Assembly (NCBI GenBank): GCA_026210745.1 | Contig: CP110631.1 | Span: 5,084,001 to 5,148,000 of the forward strand | DNA: 64,000 nt | Origin: Exobasidium rhododendri | Taxonomy: Eukaryota > Basidiomycota > Exobasidiomycetes > Exobasidiales > Exobasidiaceae | Direction: 5' to 3' | Shown: piece after piece, positions 53,174 through 63,942 of the stretch | How positions within the stretch are numbered: the first letter of the stretch is position 1 | Layout: each line of letters begins with the position of its first letter | Made by a program: the position numbers and the translations under genes | The notes under the pieces: model-generated | What the model was told of the DNA's origin: nothing | The model's input: only the letters and a program-made list of their open reading frames with translations | Database searches by the model: none

Positions 53174-54380
53174 CTACCTGCAACGACTTGGAAGCTCCAC
53201 GCCTTCTCTTCTGAGAGACGATCGAGTGGGAATGGCAGTGGTGTATCTAGGTCGTGTTGACGGCGGCCAGTGATAGCCGGTAAAAGCCTCCGGAGCCCAT
53301 TCAGCATCAATATCGTCGATGATGCGGTGCATGAGAGCGAGTATGCTGCCCCCATCGAAAGTAGATTCTCGTGTCAGGATACCGCTGGTCCTTCCTTGCT
53401 CTAGCTTCTGCAGCAACAACAACTCACTCCTGCGTTCCATGCATTTGGTCCACTACGACATTTCCAATGTTCATAGTGCCGTTGGGAAGACTGTAGACAC
53501 TTGCCTCAGGCGCACACCAGCTAGCAGGCTCTGCTCCCTGAATGACAATGTTTACAATGAGCTCTATGCCGGTCACTGCATCAAAGTCTAAAGCCACTCT
53601 CTCTGCTTGATAATTCATACTTCTACCATCCACTTGCCATGCTAGACTAAACAGGTAGATTCGCTTGATGTCGGGAAAGATGTCCTTGATGAACTTGCGC
53701 TGGCCGTGCAGACCTTCCATGTGACCGAAAATGCCACCCAAGCTTGACCCGGCAAAGGCATACGCTTCGACCTTGCTGGGTGCTGTATACAGGGAGAAAG
53801 GCAGTTCGTTGGGGTTGCCCGGTCGCGGAACCACTGGGTCTTGCCTCTCCATTCGGGCCAGTATATCTTCCATGTCCTCCCCGCCTTCGCCAAGGGGGGG
53901 CAGTAGGGATGAATCGACATACAAGCGAGTGACGTTCGGCAGTAGGTTGCACGTCCAGACACCGAGAGAAGTGTATGCCTTGTTGCTTGGAAGAGTACGG
54001 AGACCAAATGTTTGAATTTGCGCTCGAGCAGACTTGGGGATGTCCTCCAATCTGTCTAGTAGCTCATCGTAAAAAACATCTTCATCGTCCATCCGATACA
54101 GAAAGTGTAGATAGAGGGACAGTGCTGAATGTTGTTGTGACGTCTCGGAGGACAGCTGCGGATGTGGCCACCCTTGTGCGACGAGTGTGTCCAGCTGCGA
54201 CATCGATCGTAGGTGAAGATTCTGGCAGTATCGTCTGATGAAAAAGGAGCGGAGGCGATTGTTGACGTTGACCAGCTTGTGTATCTGCCAGGGTCGCATC
54301 TCGATCGCCCACTCGAAGATCATGGCGATGATCTCAGTCGGCAGTTTCTGTCGCTTCTGTGCATGGCTGGGCGACTGCAT
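53174..54380 (-). CDS. F-box-like protein
   Basis: Probable substrate adaptor of an SCF ubiquitin ligase. Exon 1 is 54380-53428 and exon 2 starts at 53345 (82-bp intron), giving 374 aa if it ends at 53174. The N-terminus has an F-box-like stretch: QKLPTEIIAMIFEWAIE, then KLVNVNNRLRSFFIRRYCQ (residues about 10-55). The rest shows no LRR, WD40 or Kelch pattern I can name, as is usual for basidiomycete F-box proteins. The 3' end is uncertain: CAGGTAGGT overlaps the stop and could be a donor for a further small exon. It lies between the two copies of the bipartite Cys-rich family and is the only intracellular-looking gene in the cluster. Confidence 0.6.
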
Positions 54381-54860
54381 GGTGAAGTTTCAGTTGTAGG
54401 TGGATAGAGATGAGGGAGAGGGGACAAAGCGTCGCCGTTCTCCGTTGGCCTCTACATACTTAGACAGCTCTATAAAGGTTGGCGGCGTAAAAGACAAAGG
54501 AGTGCGGGCGTTTAAATGCGCTCGCTATTCATGAAAGAAATTATTCACTGTCGCGTCAATATCACATCCGAGACGCTTTCCTCTCTTCTCATTCTCAATC
54601 ACTGAAGCGACAAAATAATTTCTTATCCACGTCGATTCAATCGACGATGTGAGACTTACGACTTGGAGGTCGTTCGAGGAGTCTGACTTCAGGCTCTGCA
54701 TATCCTACACACTGTATCTTCAACATCACGTTGAGCTGCGATAGAGAGATGAATCGCGCGACGAATGATAAATAGTGAAGTCTGAAAGAGATAGACATGA
54801 AAGGGGATAGACATGAAAGTAGAGAACAGGAAGTATAGAGAACAGGAAGAGAGACAATCA
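54381..54860. other. Intergenic region
   Basis: Promoter of the F-box-like gene and 3' flank of the relic copy. It includes a short direct repeat (GATAGACATGAAA twice, about 54790-54820) and a repeated AGAGAACAGGAAG just after it. Confidence 0.5.
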
Positions 54861-55644
54861 TCAAGGTGGAGGGCAGGCTACACCGTCATTGTTCCAATCT
54901 TCCCAATCCAATTCGTGACATTTCTTGTTGTGGTGACACTTATAGTTGATCGGATTATCCTTGTTCGGTGAGTAGATCACATACGGGTCAGTGTGTACCT
55001 TGATGCAATTGCCGCCCAAAGCTGCTTCTTTCACAGTGTAGTCCGTGTAACCGACCTCAGCGACGACACAGATAGTTTGTCCTGGGTTACCCGTTACAAC
55101 CAAACGTGTTGCCAGTCGTGACTGATTCGGTAACGTCGAATCCAGCTTTTCCATATTCGCCGCCACCACCTAAGCTGAATCCCCACGTCAAGGTTCTGCT
55201 GATCAGATGTGACACAAAGCACGTACCATCACCACAATTGATGTATTCAGTGACCTGTTTCCGTCGACAAGAAGCATGGGAATTTCCGTCGCCGAATCTA
55301 ATCACTTCCTTTCAACGCAAGGTTGAGCTTCAGGCGTGGACAGCTGCATTCACTCCAACGAATAGTGTCGTCAGAGCTAGTAGGACCACCATGACACCGG
55401 TCTTGAAGGACATCTTTGCACTTCTAGTACCTTCGTTGACCGCTGTTTTGCAAATCACACTGAAGTTCACGTTGTGCAGATTGTGAAGCATGCCTTCTAA
55501 GACTGTTGAATTGTCGGCCTCACACCATCTTAATGACTGGTTCCAGTGGCCGTCGATGCTCTCACAGCGTGTGCTGTTGGGATAGAAAGCAGTTGAGTTG
55601 CAGCCTAGAGGCAAGGTTCCTTTGGGGTCGGATACAGAGGTCAT
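54861..55644 (-). pseudogene. Bipartite Cys-rich protein, relic copy B
   Basis: Diverged copy of the gene at 51579-52364, in the same orientation. The N-terminal part (LPLGCNSTAF, RWCEADNSTVLEGML, VICKTAV), the internal hydrophobic segment (VVLLALTTLFVGVNAA) and the C-terminal part (GDGNSHASCRRKQ, GQTICVVAEVGYTDYTVKE, YVIYSPNKD) can all be aligned with copy A in order. The coding part is broken, with about two breaks, and I could not explain them by ordinary introns. The high residual similarity suggests that it lost function recently. Sequencing error cannot be excluded. Confidence 0.65.
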
Positions 55645-56766
55645 AGTGACTTGCGGTGATGGATTTGTGTGAATGTTAAAAAGAGGTAGGTGCGCTCCAA
55701 AGGAGAGAGAAGATGTTTTCCAAAGACGATGCGGGGAAAGGGGCTGAATAGGTTATGAGATGCTGGACGCAGAAGTACGTCGTGCTTTTGTAGGCGGTGG
55801 ATGCATTCAAAAGGCGAGGAGAGATTAAGGTGTATACGTAAATTTAGTCAATCTCGTTGGAGTGCAACAACGCATCAGAGCTGTCTAGGACACGTTGTTC
55901 GAGAGTCGCCTACAGTGTTAGGTCCGTTTCTTGTCTCGTACAGAACCGCATGATCAGCTTGATCTGGACTTTCCACATCTCTGCGTGTGGAGAGGAAGGT
56001 TTCATTAGCTCGGAATGCTGTTGGTGTTGTTGTATACGACTTGATTCACACACGCAACACTTTGTGCATTTAAGTGCATTGCCTTCAAACGTGGTACCGT
56101 GACATTATCGATATTGCACCACCTGATTGCGTTGTTGCTTCTTGCCTTCATCCGTCTCACCACTTAGCGCATCGTAGAAACATAGGAGATGTGCAGAGTG
56201 TTGTGAAGCAAAGGGAAAAAGTGAACAGAAGCTTCTAACATCACACCGATTTTCTATGTATACTATAAAGTTTGCTTAGTCAATTTTTTCAAGTAGGAAG
56301 TACTGATTGTGTTCTACTGTATGAGACTATCCCTTATACTGCCAATATCGACATCGCAAGAACTAGGAAGTAGCATCCATGCGTACCATGTGCTGTGGAA
56401 AACAACAAATACCTCATCAAACTGATAAATGCGCGGAAAAGGCCCAGACTTTGGCCCAGATCTGTCAAAAGAAGGTTCCGCTTGCTCAGAGTATTTGTGT
56501 GGGGGAATTCATTCGAGCCGTGACAAGACATGAAAAGCTGGCACGACGACTGAACGGACACGGTGTGGACAGGGACACAAGGTCTGGTCACTCTATTGCT
56601 GGTATCCATCCTTCAGATGACATACACGCATATGGACTGAATCAAGCGCGCGTTGTTCGACCCTTACCATGTTGGTGTGCTACAGCAGCTAGGGACAAAT
56701 AGCTTGCATTACGCGGACGGGAGTATATCACACAGAGGCTCCAATACGGGGGTGAGAAGATTGGGC
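55645..56766. other. Intergenic region, 1.1 kb
   Basis: AT-richer stretch between the relic copy and the P450 gene. It marks the end of the secreted cluster. Open frames on both strands are short and unconvincing. Confidence 0.5.
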
Positions 56767-58581
56767 TCAGCGAGCACTTACATGCATCCTCATCACGCCG
56801 CATGCAGTGACGAATTGATCGCGAATGGACTGTTGAAAGCGATCGGCATCACACGGCTCCATGTAGAACTCGAAGCGGGTGACAAAGGCGGCCAGCACGG
56901 AGCGCATCTCCATGTAGGCGAGGTTCTTGCCCTGCCATGCATGGTAGTGATGAGTAAAGCGTTGGGTCAGTAGATGCACAACATCAGCAACACTTCGACA
57001 CACTCACGATGCAGGAGGTAGAGCCCACGCCAAACGGTGAAAAGGCCTTGATGTTGTGCACTTCGTTTCCGCTGCGTGCGTTGATCCACCGCTCGGGGAG
57101 GTACTGCTCTGGGTTGGTGAAGTTGCGCGGGTCTCGGTGGAGTGTGAAAGTGTGCGTGGATAGGATCGTGTTGGGCGGCACGACTCGACCACTCGGCAGT
57201 GTCATGGCCTGCGTGGTGGTGCGTTGCAGACCAGACGGCACAGGAGGCCACAGTCGGAGCGTCTCGTTCAGACAGGCGCTGAGAAGTGGTGCGTCGTCAC
57301 GCAATGCATTGAAGTCCTTCTGGTCGATGTGCTCCAGCTCTGCTCGAAGGTGCTCGATCAGTCGCGGCTGCTTGGCCATCTCGTACAGACACAAAGCCAG
57401 CGCGTTGGAGGTGGTGTCACTTCCCGCCACGACGAGCAGCATGCAGTCCTGCTTGAGCTCCCGCTTGTCGAGCTTGCGTTTCTGCTTACCTTCTTCGCCC
57501 AACAGAAAGGCAAAGACGTCGCTCGCTACATACTCTCGATCGCCCTGCTTTTTCATCCGCCAGTTGACAGCTTCGTCCAGCCAAGCATCAAAGGTGGCGA
57601 TGGGACTGGGAAGGAACCGTGCAAGTTTGGCCACGTAAGGGATGTTACCAAGCATGTTCATGGCCCTCACGCCCACCTCGACGAGATGAACGACTTCAGA
57701 TGTCTTTCCTGCTTCCAACGTGCCAAACGAGCGACCAAATCCCAATTCGCCCATGACATCGAAGCCGAACCAGAGCAGGCACTCCTTGACGTCGACGGCA
57801 CCCTCTGCTGCCATTCTCGCGATTTGCTCCATCAAGAGATCACCGTTTCGCAAGATATTCTTCTCATACGTAGCAAGTGACTTGATCGAGAATGCTGGAT
57901 CCCAGTCTCTCCGGCGTCGATTGTGATCAGGGATGGTGGGCTCCGTCTGAAGACTGTATACGTGTGAGACCGTGCATCCCGCTGCGCACAATATCATTTA
58001 CTTTCTTAGTAGACTGCTGGGCGTACTCGACTATAACACTGATGCGCTCAATAAAAGTACTCACCTGTGTAGAATGGACCTCTTATAGCCTTGGCAGACG
58101 GGCCTGTCGGACCGTATATTGTTTGCAAAGCAGCTGGATCGGTACATGAAATTTCTCGAGGTCCAATCCGCAGCTCGTCGCCGTACACCTGATGAAGCGC
58201 CTGCAGCTCTGTCGCTCGGGTGCCAACCCAATCGGTGTGCACCCACGTCCACATGCTGAGTTTGCTCGAGATTGGTCCAGGGATCTTGCGGAGCGGGTGG
58301 CCAAACACGCGGTAGATGCTCATCGAAGTGCCGAGGGTCAAGATGAAGATGGCAAATATGCTGGAGACTACGCTGTTCGCATGCCAGTAGTCGATGCGCC
58401 ATGTGCTGTGGAGTGTGTGAGCGAGGAGCGCCCAGACGGTGGCCAAGGCAACTACAACGTGGTCAGCAGACGGCTCTCTAAATTGCACAGCAGCATGCAA
58501 AGCCAGAGCGAGTGCAGCAGGAAGCAGTCTCGTTACCGTTGGATTGAAGGGAGTGTTGTCGAATGCAATGGCGAAAGTCAT
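56767..58581 (-). CDS. Cytochrome P450 monooxygenase
   Basis: Membrane-bound haem-thiolate oxygenase of the ER. Three exons, 58581-58065, 57981-57008 and 56931-56767; the frame closes to 551 aa. Signature elements: I-helix AGSDTT (358-363), K-helix E-T-L-R (412-415), PEQYLPERW, and haem loop FSPFGVGSTSCIGKN with ligand Cys496, split by the last intron. The N-terminus has three hydrophobic segments before the proline-rich hinge (LRKIPGPIS), as in fungal P450s of secondary or aromatic metabolism (benzoate- or Tri13-like groups) and unlike CYP51. The upstream open frame has no ATG before 58581. The substrate cannot be deduced; no backbone synthase gene is nearby, so there is no evidence for a metabolite cluster. 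Confidence 0.92.
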
Positions 58582-59035
58582 ACCTATAGCTGTGATGGTG
58601 CAGGAAGGGAGAGACAAGATAGGACCTTTTGCTGCATGCTGCCGTTTATTTGCTTCGTCCTTGTCATAAAAGATGCGGGTCCATTCGAGCTGTCATTCTC
58701 AATTCACTGTCCTCCTTCCCCGCCTTGAGAAGAAAGGAAGGCAGGCACCGGCTCCTGTCTGAAGCGGGTCGATGTGGGGGGGAGGCGCTTAAAGGCAGGG
58801 ACGAGGTGGCACTTGGCAGAGAGGCTTCCTCAAAAAGCGCTAACAAAAGTAGAAAGAGGTGGTCCGAGCGGAATCGAAAGGGCGTCCGGAGAATGAACAA
58901 AATAAATTTGGCAGGCAGAGAGCATTGCATTGCGTTGTTGCTGCAGTGGACAAATGGAATCAGGCAGATGAGGACACTGCGTGATTTGATAGGTGATGCT
59001 TTGGAGCGTGTAATGATAGAAGGGGGGAAACGAAT
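58582..59035. other. Intergenic region
   Basis: Promoter of the P450 gene and 3' flank of the lactonase-like gene; nothing recognised. Confidence 0.5.
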
Positions 59036-60304
59036 TCAAGCACCACCAACACGATCCGGACTGACGATCTGTCTGGTCAGCTTGACCCGATAGACGCTGG
59101 TGTCTGCTCCGATGACGACCTCATCCCCTGCCAGGGCAAAGTTGGCAATCTCTGGCGTTTGCAACTCGCTATCTGGTGCTAGTACGAGTGGTATCGGATT
59201 GATGAAGCCCAGTATTCTTCCTCGACTTGACCGGATGACAATGCCGCCATTCTCGCCAGTCCACACTCGGCCGTCGTCGTCGATCTTCATCCCGTCAGGC
59301 AGCAGGATGGAGTGGATAGAAGTGCCAAACACACGCTTGTTGTAGGGGGTCCCGCTCTCATCGAGATCGTAGACGTATATGTTGGAGGAGGCTGTTGCGT
59401 TGCCCTTTTGACTAGCGACTGATCCACTAAAGTCAGAGACGTACAGCTTGGTGCCTTCTTTGTTCAGTCGGACGCCATTGGGGGCGGAAATGTCTGTGGC
59501 AGCGATCACATTAACCAAGGTGCCACTCTCCAGATCGAATCTCCACACGGCGTTGTTCTGTTGCGATGGTCCGTGGTAGCTGAGCTCAGAGGGAAAGGTG
59601 AGATCAGTAAAGTAGATGACATCACCCTGATCGAACCTAGCAAAGGCCACGTCGTCCGGACTGTTGAACGGGTATCCCCAGTACGAGTTGACCAGGGTCT
59701 CGACTTTGTATGTGCGAGTGTCGACCTTGACGATCGAGCCGCCGACAGTGGTGTTTCCCAGTGCTGCTATCAGAACAGCATGATCGGATCGCGAGCCGTA
59801 GAGGGTGCCTCCGTTGGGGTTCGTGATGCTGTGCGAGAACGCAGGCTGGCTGACTTGATTGGTGGAGAGGTCCAGAACGTGGATCTTGGGCAGACTGGCA
59901 CTCGTGTAATTCGTCGTCTCTGTATCTGCAGTGAACCACACCGACCCATTCTCGCCGTTCGTCCCGTTCCCTGGCACCCAGATCCCCGCCTCGAAGAAGA
60001 TTGGTTGTGCGTTGTGGGCGGCCAGGACTGCTTGTGGATTGCTCCCGAATAGGTCATCGAATTCGTCCGAGAGGGAGACAAATGTAGCGTTGTAGCCAGA
60101 TCTCAGTGCGTCTTGCTGTGTGCTGTTGCTTACGTTGGTGGAGAAGAAGCTGCTGGGGCCGACCAAGTCACTGGTATAGTTTCGTGAAAAGGGATTGTCG
60201 AGTCTGTATGTGAGTGAGCGGTCAAGGTGGAACAGCGCCTCCGCCTTGGCGAGTGTCGAGGCCAACAAGAGGATCAGGGCGCAAAGCATGGGTGAGATTG
60301 CCAT
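59036..60304 (-). CDS. Secreted SMP-30/gluconolactonase-like propeller
   Basis: Predicted secreted six-bladed beta-propeller hydrolase of the SMP-30/lactonohydrolase type, which opens sugar or other lactones with a bound Ca2+ ion. Single exon, 422 aa. Signal peptide about residues 1-22 (MAISPMLCALILLLASTLA). At least six N-x-S/T sites support secretion. Family features: a Glu in the first blade (IFFEAGIWVP), the Asn of the NSPDDVAF loop, ISAPNGVRLNKEGTKLYVSD, and LPDGMKIDDDGRVWTGENGG near the end. These supply the acidic and Asn metal ligands expected. Fungal relatives are annotated as lactonohydrolase-like proteins. It is preceded on the same strand by nothing obviously related. Confidence 0.87.
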   Translation of the reverse strand: MAISPMLCALILLLASTLAKAEALFHLDRSLTYRLDNPFSRNYTSDLVGPSSFFSTNVSNSTQQDALRSGYNATFVSLSDEFDDLFGSNPQAVLAAHNAQPIFFEAGIWVPGNGTNGENGSVWFTADTETTNYTSASLPKIHVLDLSTNQVSQPAFSHSITNPNGGTLYGSRSDHAVLIAALGNTTVGGSIVKVDTRTYKVETLVNSYWGYPFNSPDDVAFARFDQGDVIYFTDLTFPSELSYHGPSQQNNAVWRFDLESGTLVNVIAATDISAPNGVRLNKEGTKLYVSDFSGSVASQKGNATASSNIYVYDLDESGTPYNKRVFGTSIHSILLPDGMKIDDDGRVWTGENGGIVIRSSRGRILGFINPIPLVLAPDSELQTPEIANFALAGDEVVIGADTSVYRVKLTRQIVSPDRVGGA

Positions 60305-61063
60305 TGGTCTGCAAGATGGAGCAGGAGAGTCCAGTCGATCGCACTCGAGGATGAAGGGCCATCCTTATCATTAGATATGGTCGGGATTTGGTCGATCGAG
60401 GTGTGATTTGGAACCTTCGCAAATCTTCCAGAGCCTCCACCGGGCAAACTCGACTTTTTGTACGTTTCATGTGAGGGACACGCGATGAGATAGATATCCC
60501 GTCGGCGAAGTGAAAGCAGAGTCAGTGTCTATGAATGCGCGGCCTGTCGGTGACGACAGAGTGCCCTGCGATACTGCCATCGTTACAAACATTAGCGCAC
60601 GCGGACAACTCGTTGAGTGATGTGTATCTGTACTCGATGTCTGTGTCTGTCAAGGGCTGATCGTCACGAAGATAGAGGATAGACGGGCTGCAAGACAGGT
60701 CGCAGAAGACGCGAGATGTCATGGCTGTTCGAGTGGACAGGAGGAGAAGGAAAGAAGACCGCACGAAGGACAGGGACAGTATTGTGAGAAGGACGTCTGA
60801 TGCAGCTGGCGTATTTATGAGATCTCCAAGAAACGTCAGGCAAGGACGCCAAGGAATAGCAAGATGTGGCTGTCCCGTCGAATATACAAACTTAAAGTTC
60901 CCTACTAGGTCAAGTTTACATGAGGGGGCGCGCAGGGCAAGTATCGAGCGGATTTCAGGGCTCGTCGCCTTGAGCCCTTCGATCTCATCTCGATCCGTCT
61001 TCACCTTGCCTTTATCTTCGTCCCTTGCAATGCTCTGCTGCATCACTGTCCCCATCACGCAAC
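60305..61063. other. Divergent intergenic region
   Basis: Promoter side of the lactonase-like gene and of the small membrane-protein gene. Open frames on both strands between 60522 and 61119 overlap each other and look like chance. Confidence 0.5.
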
Positions 61064-61807
61064 ATGAAATGGTCAGCATTGTCTCTTGCTCGATCGTCGA
61101 CGTCTGGAAGAATCAGTAGGCCTCTCATGTATATGATCACACTCTTTGCTGTAGGGTACCCGGTCCGAGCGATCATTCGAACAAAGAGGAGACATTTACA
61201 CCTAACAGGGGACCGATCTGGAGATCCTCTAGAGGCCATACGAGCTGTCCAGATCTCACTAACGCTGCTGAACGCTCTCTTTTTCTTCGTGTCAATTGGT
61301 GACTTCGAAAGATGGTCGGTGTTGCGGGGATTATTGCTCCTCCTCCTTTTCGTCTTCGCCCTCGTGATCATCGTCAACACAATATCAAATCCATCTCAGC
61401 AGCAGCATAAGCAGCAGATCGCTTCTCCGTCCTCACCAACCCCACCAACCAATCGCAATCACGCCATCACCATGCACCTAGTATGGGCAGTGCAAATGTA
61501 CCTCCTTCCGGCGTTCTGGACCTACATGAGCGAGGCGGTCCACAAAGATTCCCTCTACGTGTACATTTATTGGTACGGCAGCGTTGCGTGGGCTCTTGGC
61601 GGGATGTTCTTCGTACTGCCTGCCAAGAAGGGCAATAATCAGGCAGTCACACTTCAGAATGCAGAAGGAGACGTCACCGAGCCAGCACATGTCACCATCT
61701 CTTCGCAGGATATTGCGCAGGAGGAGGCACATACTACCGCACCCTTTGTGGCTCTCATGGTTGATCTCGCAATCAGCGCTTTTCTATGCTGTCAATATAC
61801 ACCTTGA
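61064..61807 (+). CDS. Small polytopic membrane protein, unrecognised
   Basis: Open frame of 247 aa from ATG 61064, no introns needed. About six hydrophobic segments: PLMYMITLFAVGYPV, AVQISLTLLNALFFFVSI, VLRGLLLLLLFVFALVIIV, MHLVWAVQMYLLPAFWTYM, YIYWYGSVAWALGGMFFVL and PFVALMVDLAISAFLC. A Gln/Pro/Ser loop separates helices 3 and 4, and a hydrophilic loop precedes the last. I know no family for it. The start is uncertain: an ATG at 61133 would also keep all helices, and upstream frame is open without ATG. The regular spacing of hydrophobic segments makes a real gene more likely than chance, but there is no homology support. Confidence 0.5.
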   Translation: MKWSALSLARSSTSGRISRPLMYMITLFAVGYPVRAIIRTKRRHLHLTGDRSGDPLEAIRAVQISLTLLNALFFFVSIGDFERWSVLRGLLLLLLFVFALVIIVNTISNPSQQQHKQQIASPSSPTPPTNRNHAITMHLVWAVQMYLLPAFWTYMSEAVHKDSLYVYIYWYGSVAWALGGMFFVLPAKKGNNQAVTLQNAEGDVTEPAHVTISSQDIAQEEAHTTAPFVALMVDLAISAFLCCQYTP

Positions 61808-62038
61808 CAGTAGCCCCTAGCGTATCTTAATCTTATGGCTGATTGAGCCTGGCGCTACCAAAAGAGAATACGTGACTCAGAAGCACCTTTTCGTGGTGTA
61901 TGCTCAGACGATTCTATGCGATTACGTTGCAAGCGATAACCTGGAGTAGTCAATACATCACTAAGCTGGCATGACAGCGAGGAGAGACCTTTGAAAGCGA
62001 GAAGGTGGAGTAGCAAAACGAAAGTAGGGCGACACAGA

Positions 62039-63942
62039 TCAGTACAGCGTGCCGTTCATGATGGAGGGACCGGTGATGTTGAAGTCTGTCCCGTTGACAC
62101 CGAAGCAGGTCTTGTTGAAGTTTGCAGCGGCGACAGCGTACGTCTGTTGGTAGGTGACAAAGTCGGAGAGCAAGCAGAGACCGTTGGCGGAAGGCGTGCA
62201 GCCTTGTCCCTCGTTCAGAGGAACGACGGCGTCATTGAGCACCGTTCGGATGTACTGCGTGGCGTTGCTCGTGCTTGTGGAGTTGCTGCATTCCACGATC
62301 TGGTAATGTCAGAAGGGAGGAAGAAGAAGAAGGGAGGTAAGTTTGAGATCTGGGAAGGTTTAGCACCTTGTCTTTACGCACCTCAAAGGCCAATCGAGCG
62401 GCAAACGGTGTGATCTGGCTCAATACAAATGTCCGGGTAGAGTTGATCGCTGATGCATTGAGGTAGTCGCCTACGATTTGGGTGTAGTTGAGAGCAGTCA
62501 AGACAGAGACGATGACGTCGTCGTGGGTAAAGTCAAAGTAGAAGGGCTGGTCGATGGGGAAGTACGTCGAGGAGCTGTCCAAGGTGGTATTCTGCAAGGT
62601 GACGTTGGCGGCGCTGAAAGTGGTGTTTGTCACTCGGTCTAGGAACTCTTGTACCCAGCCGATTCCTTGCGCTCTTCCAGTAGGGCTCATGAAGCCGTAG
62701 TCGCCTGTTATAGCGAGGTAGGAAGATGAAAGTCAGTCTGTGCCTCATTGACAGTTCTTCTCTTCACTCACCTTGGAATTGCAGGTCCAAGTCGTACTCG
62801 TAGCCCTCCCACTCGGCCTTGGTGAAGAGGGGGCAGAAATTCGAATAGCCGAGAGCGACGGTCTCGTATGCACAGAGGCTCTGCATGCCGTACACGAGTT
62901 CCGTGGTGAGGTTGAGACCGGTGACGTACTGTTGCAAACGTGTGGTTGCGTTGGCGAGGTAGATTGGATCCCACACAGGTCGCAAGTAGGTGTCTCCGAT
63001 GGTGATCGTGTCGCTGTTGTTGCAGGTGTCGTAAGGTGCCAAGGTGTTGTTGGAGGAGGTGCTAGTGAGGCCTTCTCCGTTCTCGATGATGACTTCTAAA
63101 TCGACGAGTTCAGATGCATTGAAGCCGAAGAAACCCAAATTGAAGAAACGAGCAGAGTCGAGCATTCGTTGCTCACTGGTGGTGCGGACGACGGGCTTGT
63201 GCGTCTGCGTGGTTGCATTGTAGAGTTTGCCGTAGCGATAGAAGGAGTGCACGCCAGAGTCAAAGAGCTCCTGCGTTCCGACGGGGACTAGTACCTCTGC
63301 TCCCAGTTGGTACTGCCAGGTGTTGAGGAAGCTCAGGATTCCGGTAGCGTTGAAGTCAGAGCTGGAGTTGGTCGTCTTGGAGATGTTGGCAAGGGTAGCG
63401 CCGAAGAAAGGAGCGCCTTCCGTGGTCGAGGAAGTAGGGTAGCGAGCTCCGTGGCGGTGCAGCAGGTGGACTTGGCTAACCGTGCACTGCTCTGGCAGCA
63501 CGGCCGCTCCTTCCTGGTAGTCGGCAAAGAGGGGTGTGGAAAAGTAAGGAGATTCATTGCCTACGCTTTGGAAGATGTTGAAAGTGGTGTCGTCGGTTGC
63601 GTTCCATCTGGTCTCGATGGGACTGTTGCCGAGCGACCCGTTGATTCGATCGTTGAACACGAGGAAAGGGGAAGCGCCGTATTTGATCGTGCCTGCATAC
63701 CCTACGTCAGTGGGGAAGGATCCATCGGAAGAAGCAGTGGATGAGGCGGTAGTCGAAGAAGAAGAAGAGGAAGCAGAGCTGGTACTGGATGCGCTGCTAC
63801 TCGAAGCACTGGTGGTGCTGCTACTGCTTGAAGCGCTGCTGCTACTGGAGGTGTCCTGACGAGGATAGATGGATGCCTGAGCCGATTTCGAGGCAATCAA
63901 GCACAGCAGCACAGTCTGCACTAGCTGAAGAGAAGCAAACAT
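62039..63942 (-). CDS. Secreted histidine acid phosphatase (phytase-like)
   Basis: Extracellular phosphatase of the histidine acid phosphatase branch, releasing phosphate from phytate or other monoesters at low pH. Three exons, 63942-62772, 62704-62382 and 62299-62039, give 584 aa. Signal peptide about residues 1-23, then a 45-residue run made almost wholly of Ser, Ala and Thr (about 31-73), probably O-glycosylated. The catalytic RHGARYP lies at 163-169 (nucleophile His164) and the proton donor HD pair at 451-452 in FDFTHDDV. More than a dozen N-x-S/T sites. Several cysteines near the C-terminus fit the family disulfides. The Ser-rich linker is unusual next to Aspergillus phytases and suggests wall association. 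Confidence 0.93.

Noticed and set aside
45052-56766. Reading the secreted cluster as a biosynthetic (secondary metabolite) cluster with the P450 at 56767
   Set aside because: No backbone synthase, tailoring enzyme set or pathway transporter lies nearby; the P450 is separated by 1.1 kb and the other genes encode secreted proteins.
60522-61119. Overlapping open frames on both strands between the lactonase-like gene and the membrane protein
   Set aside because: They overlap each other, lack family features and fall in a promoter region.
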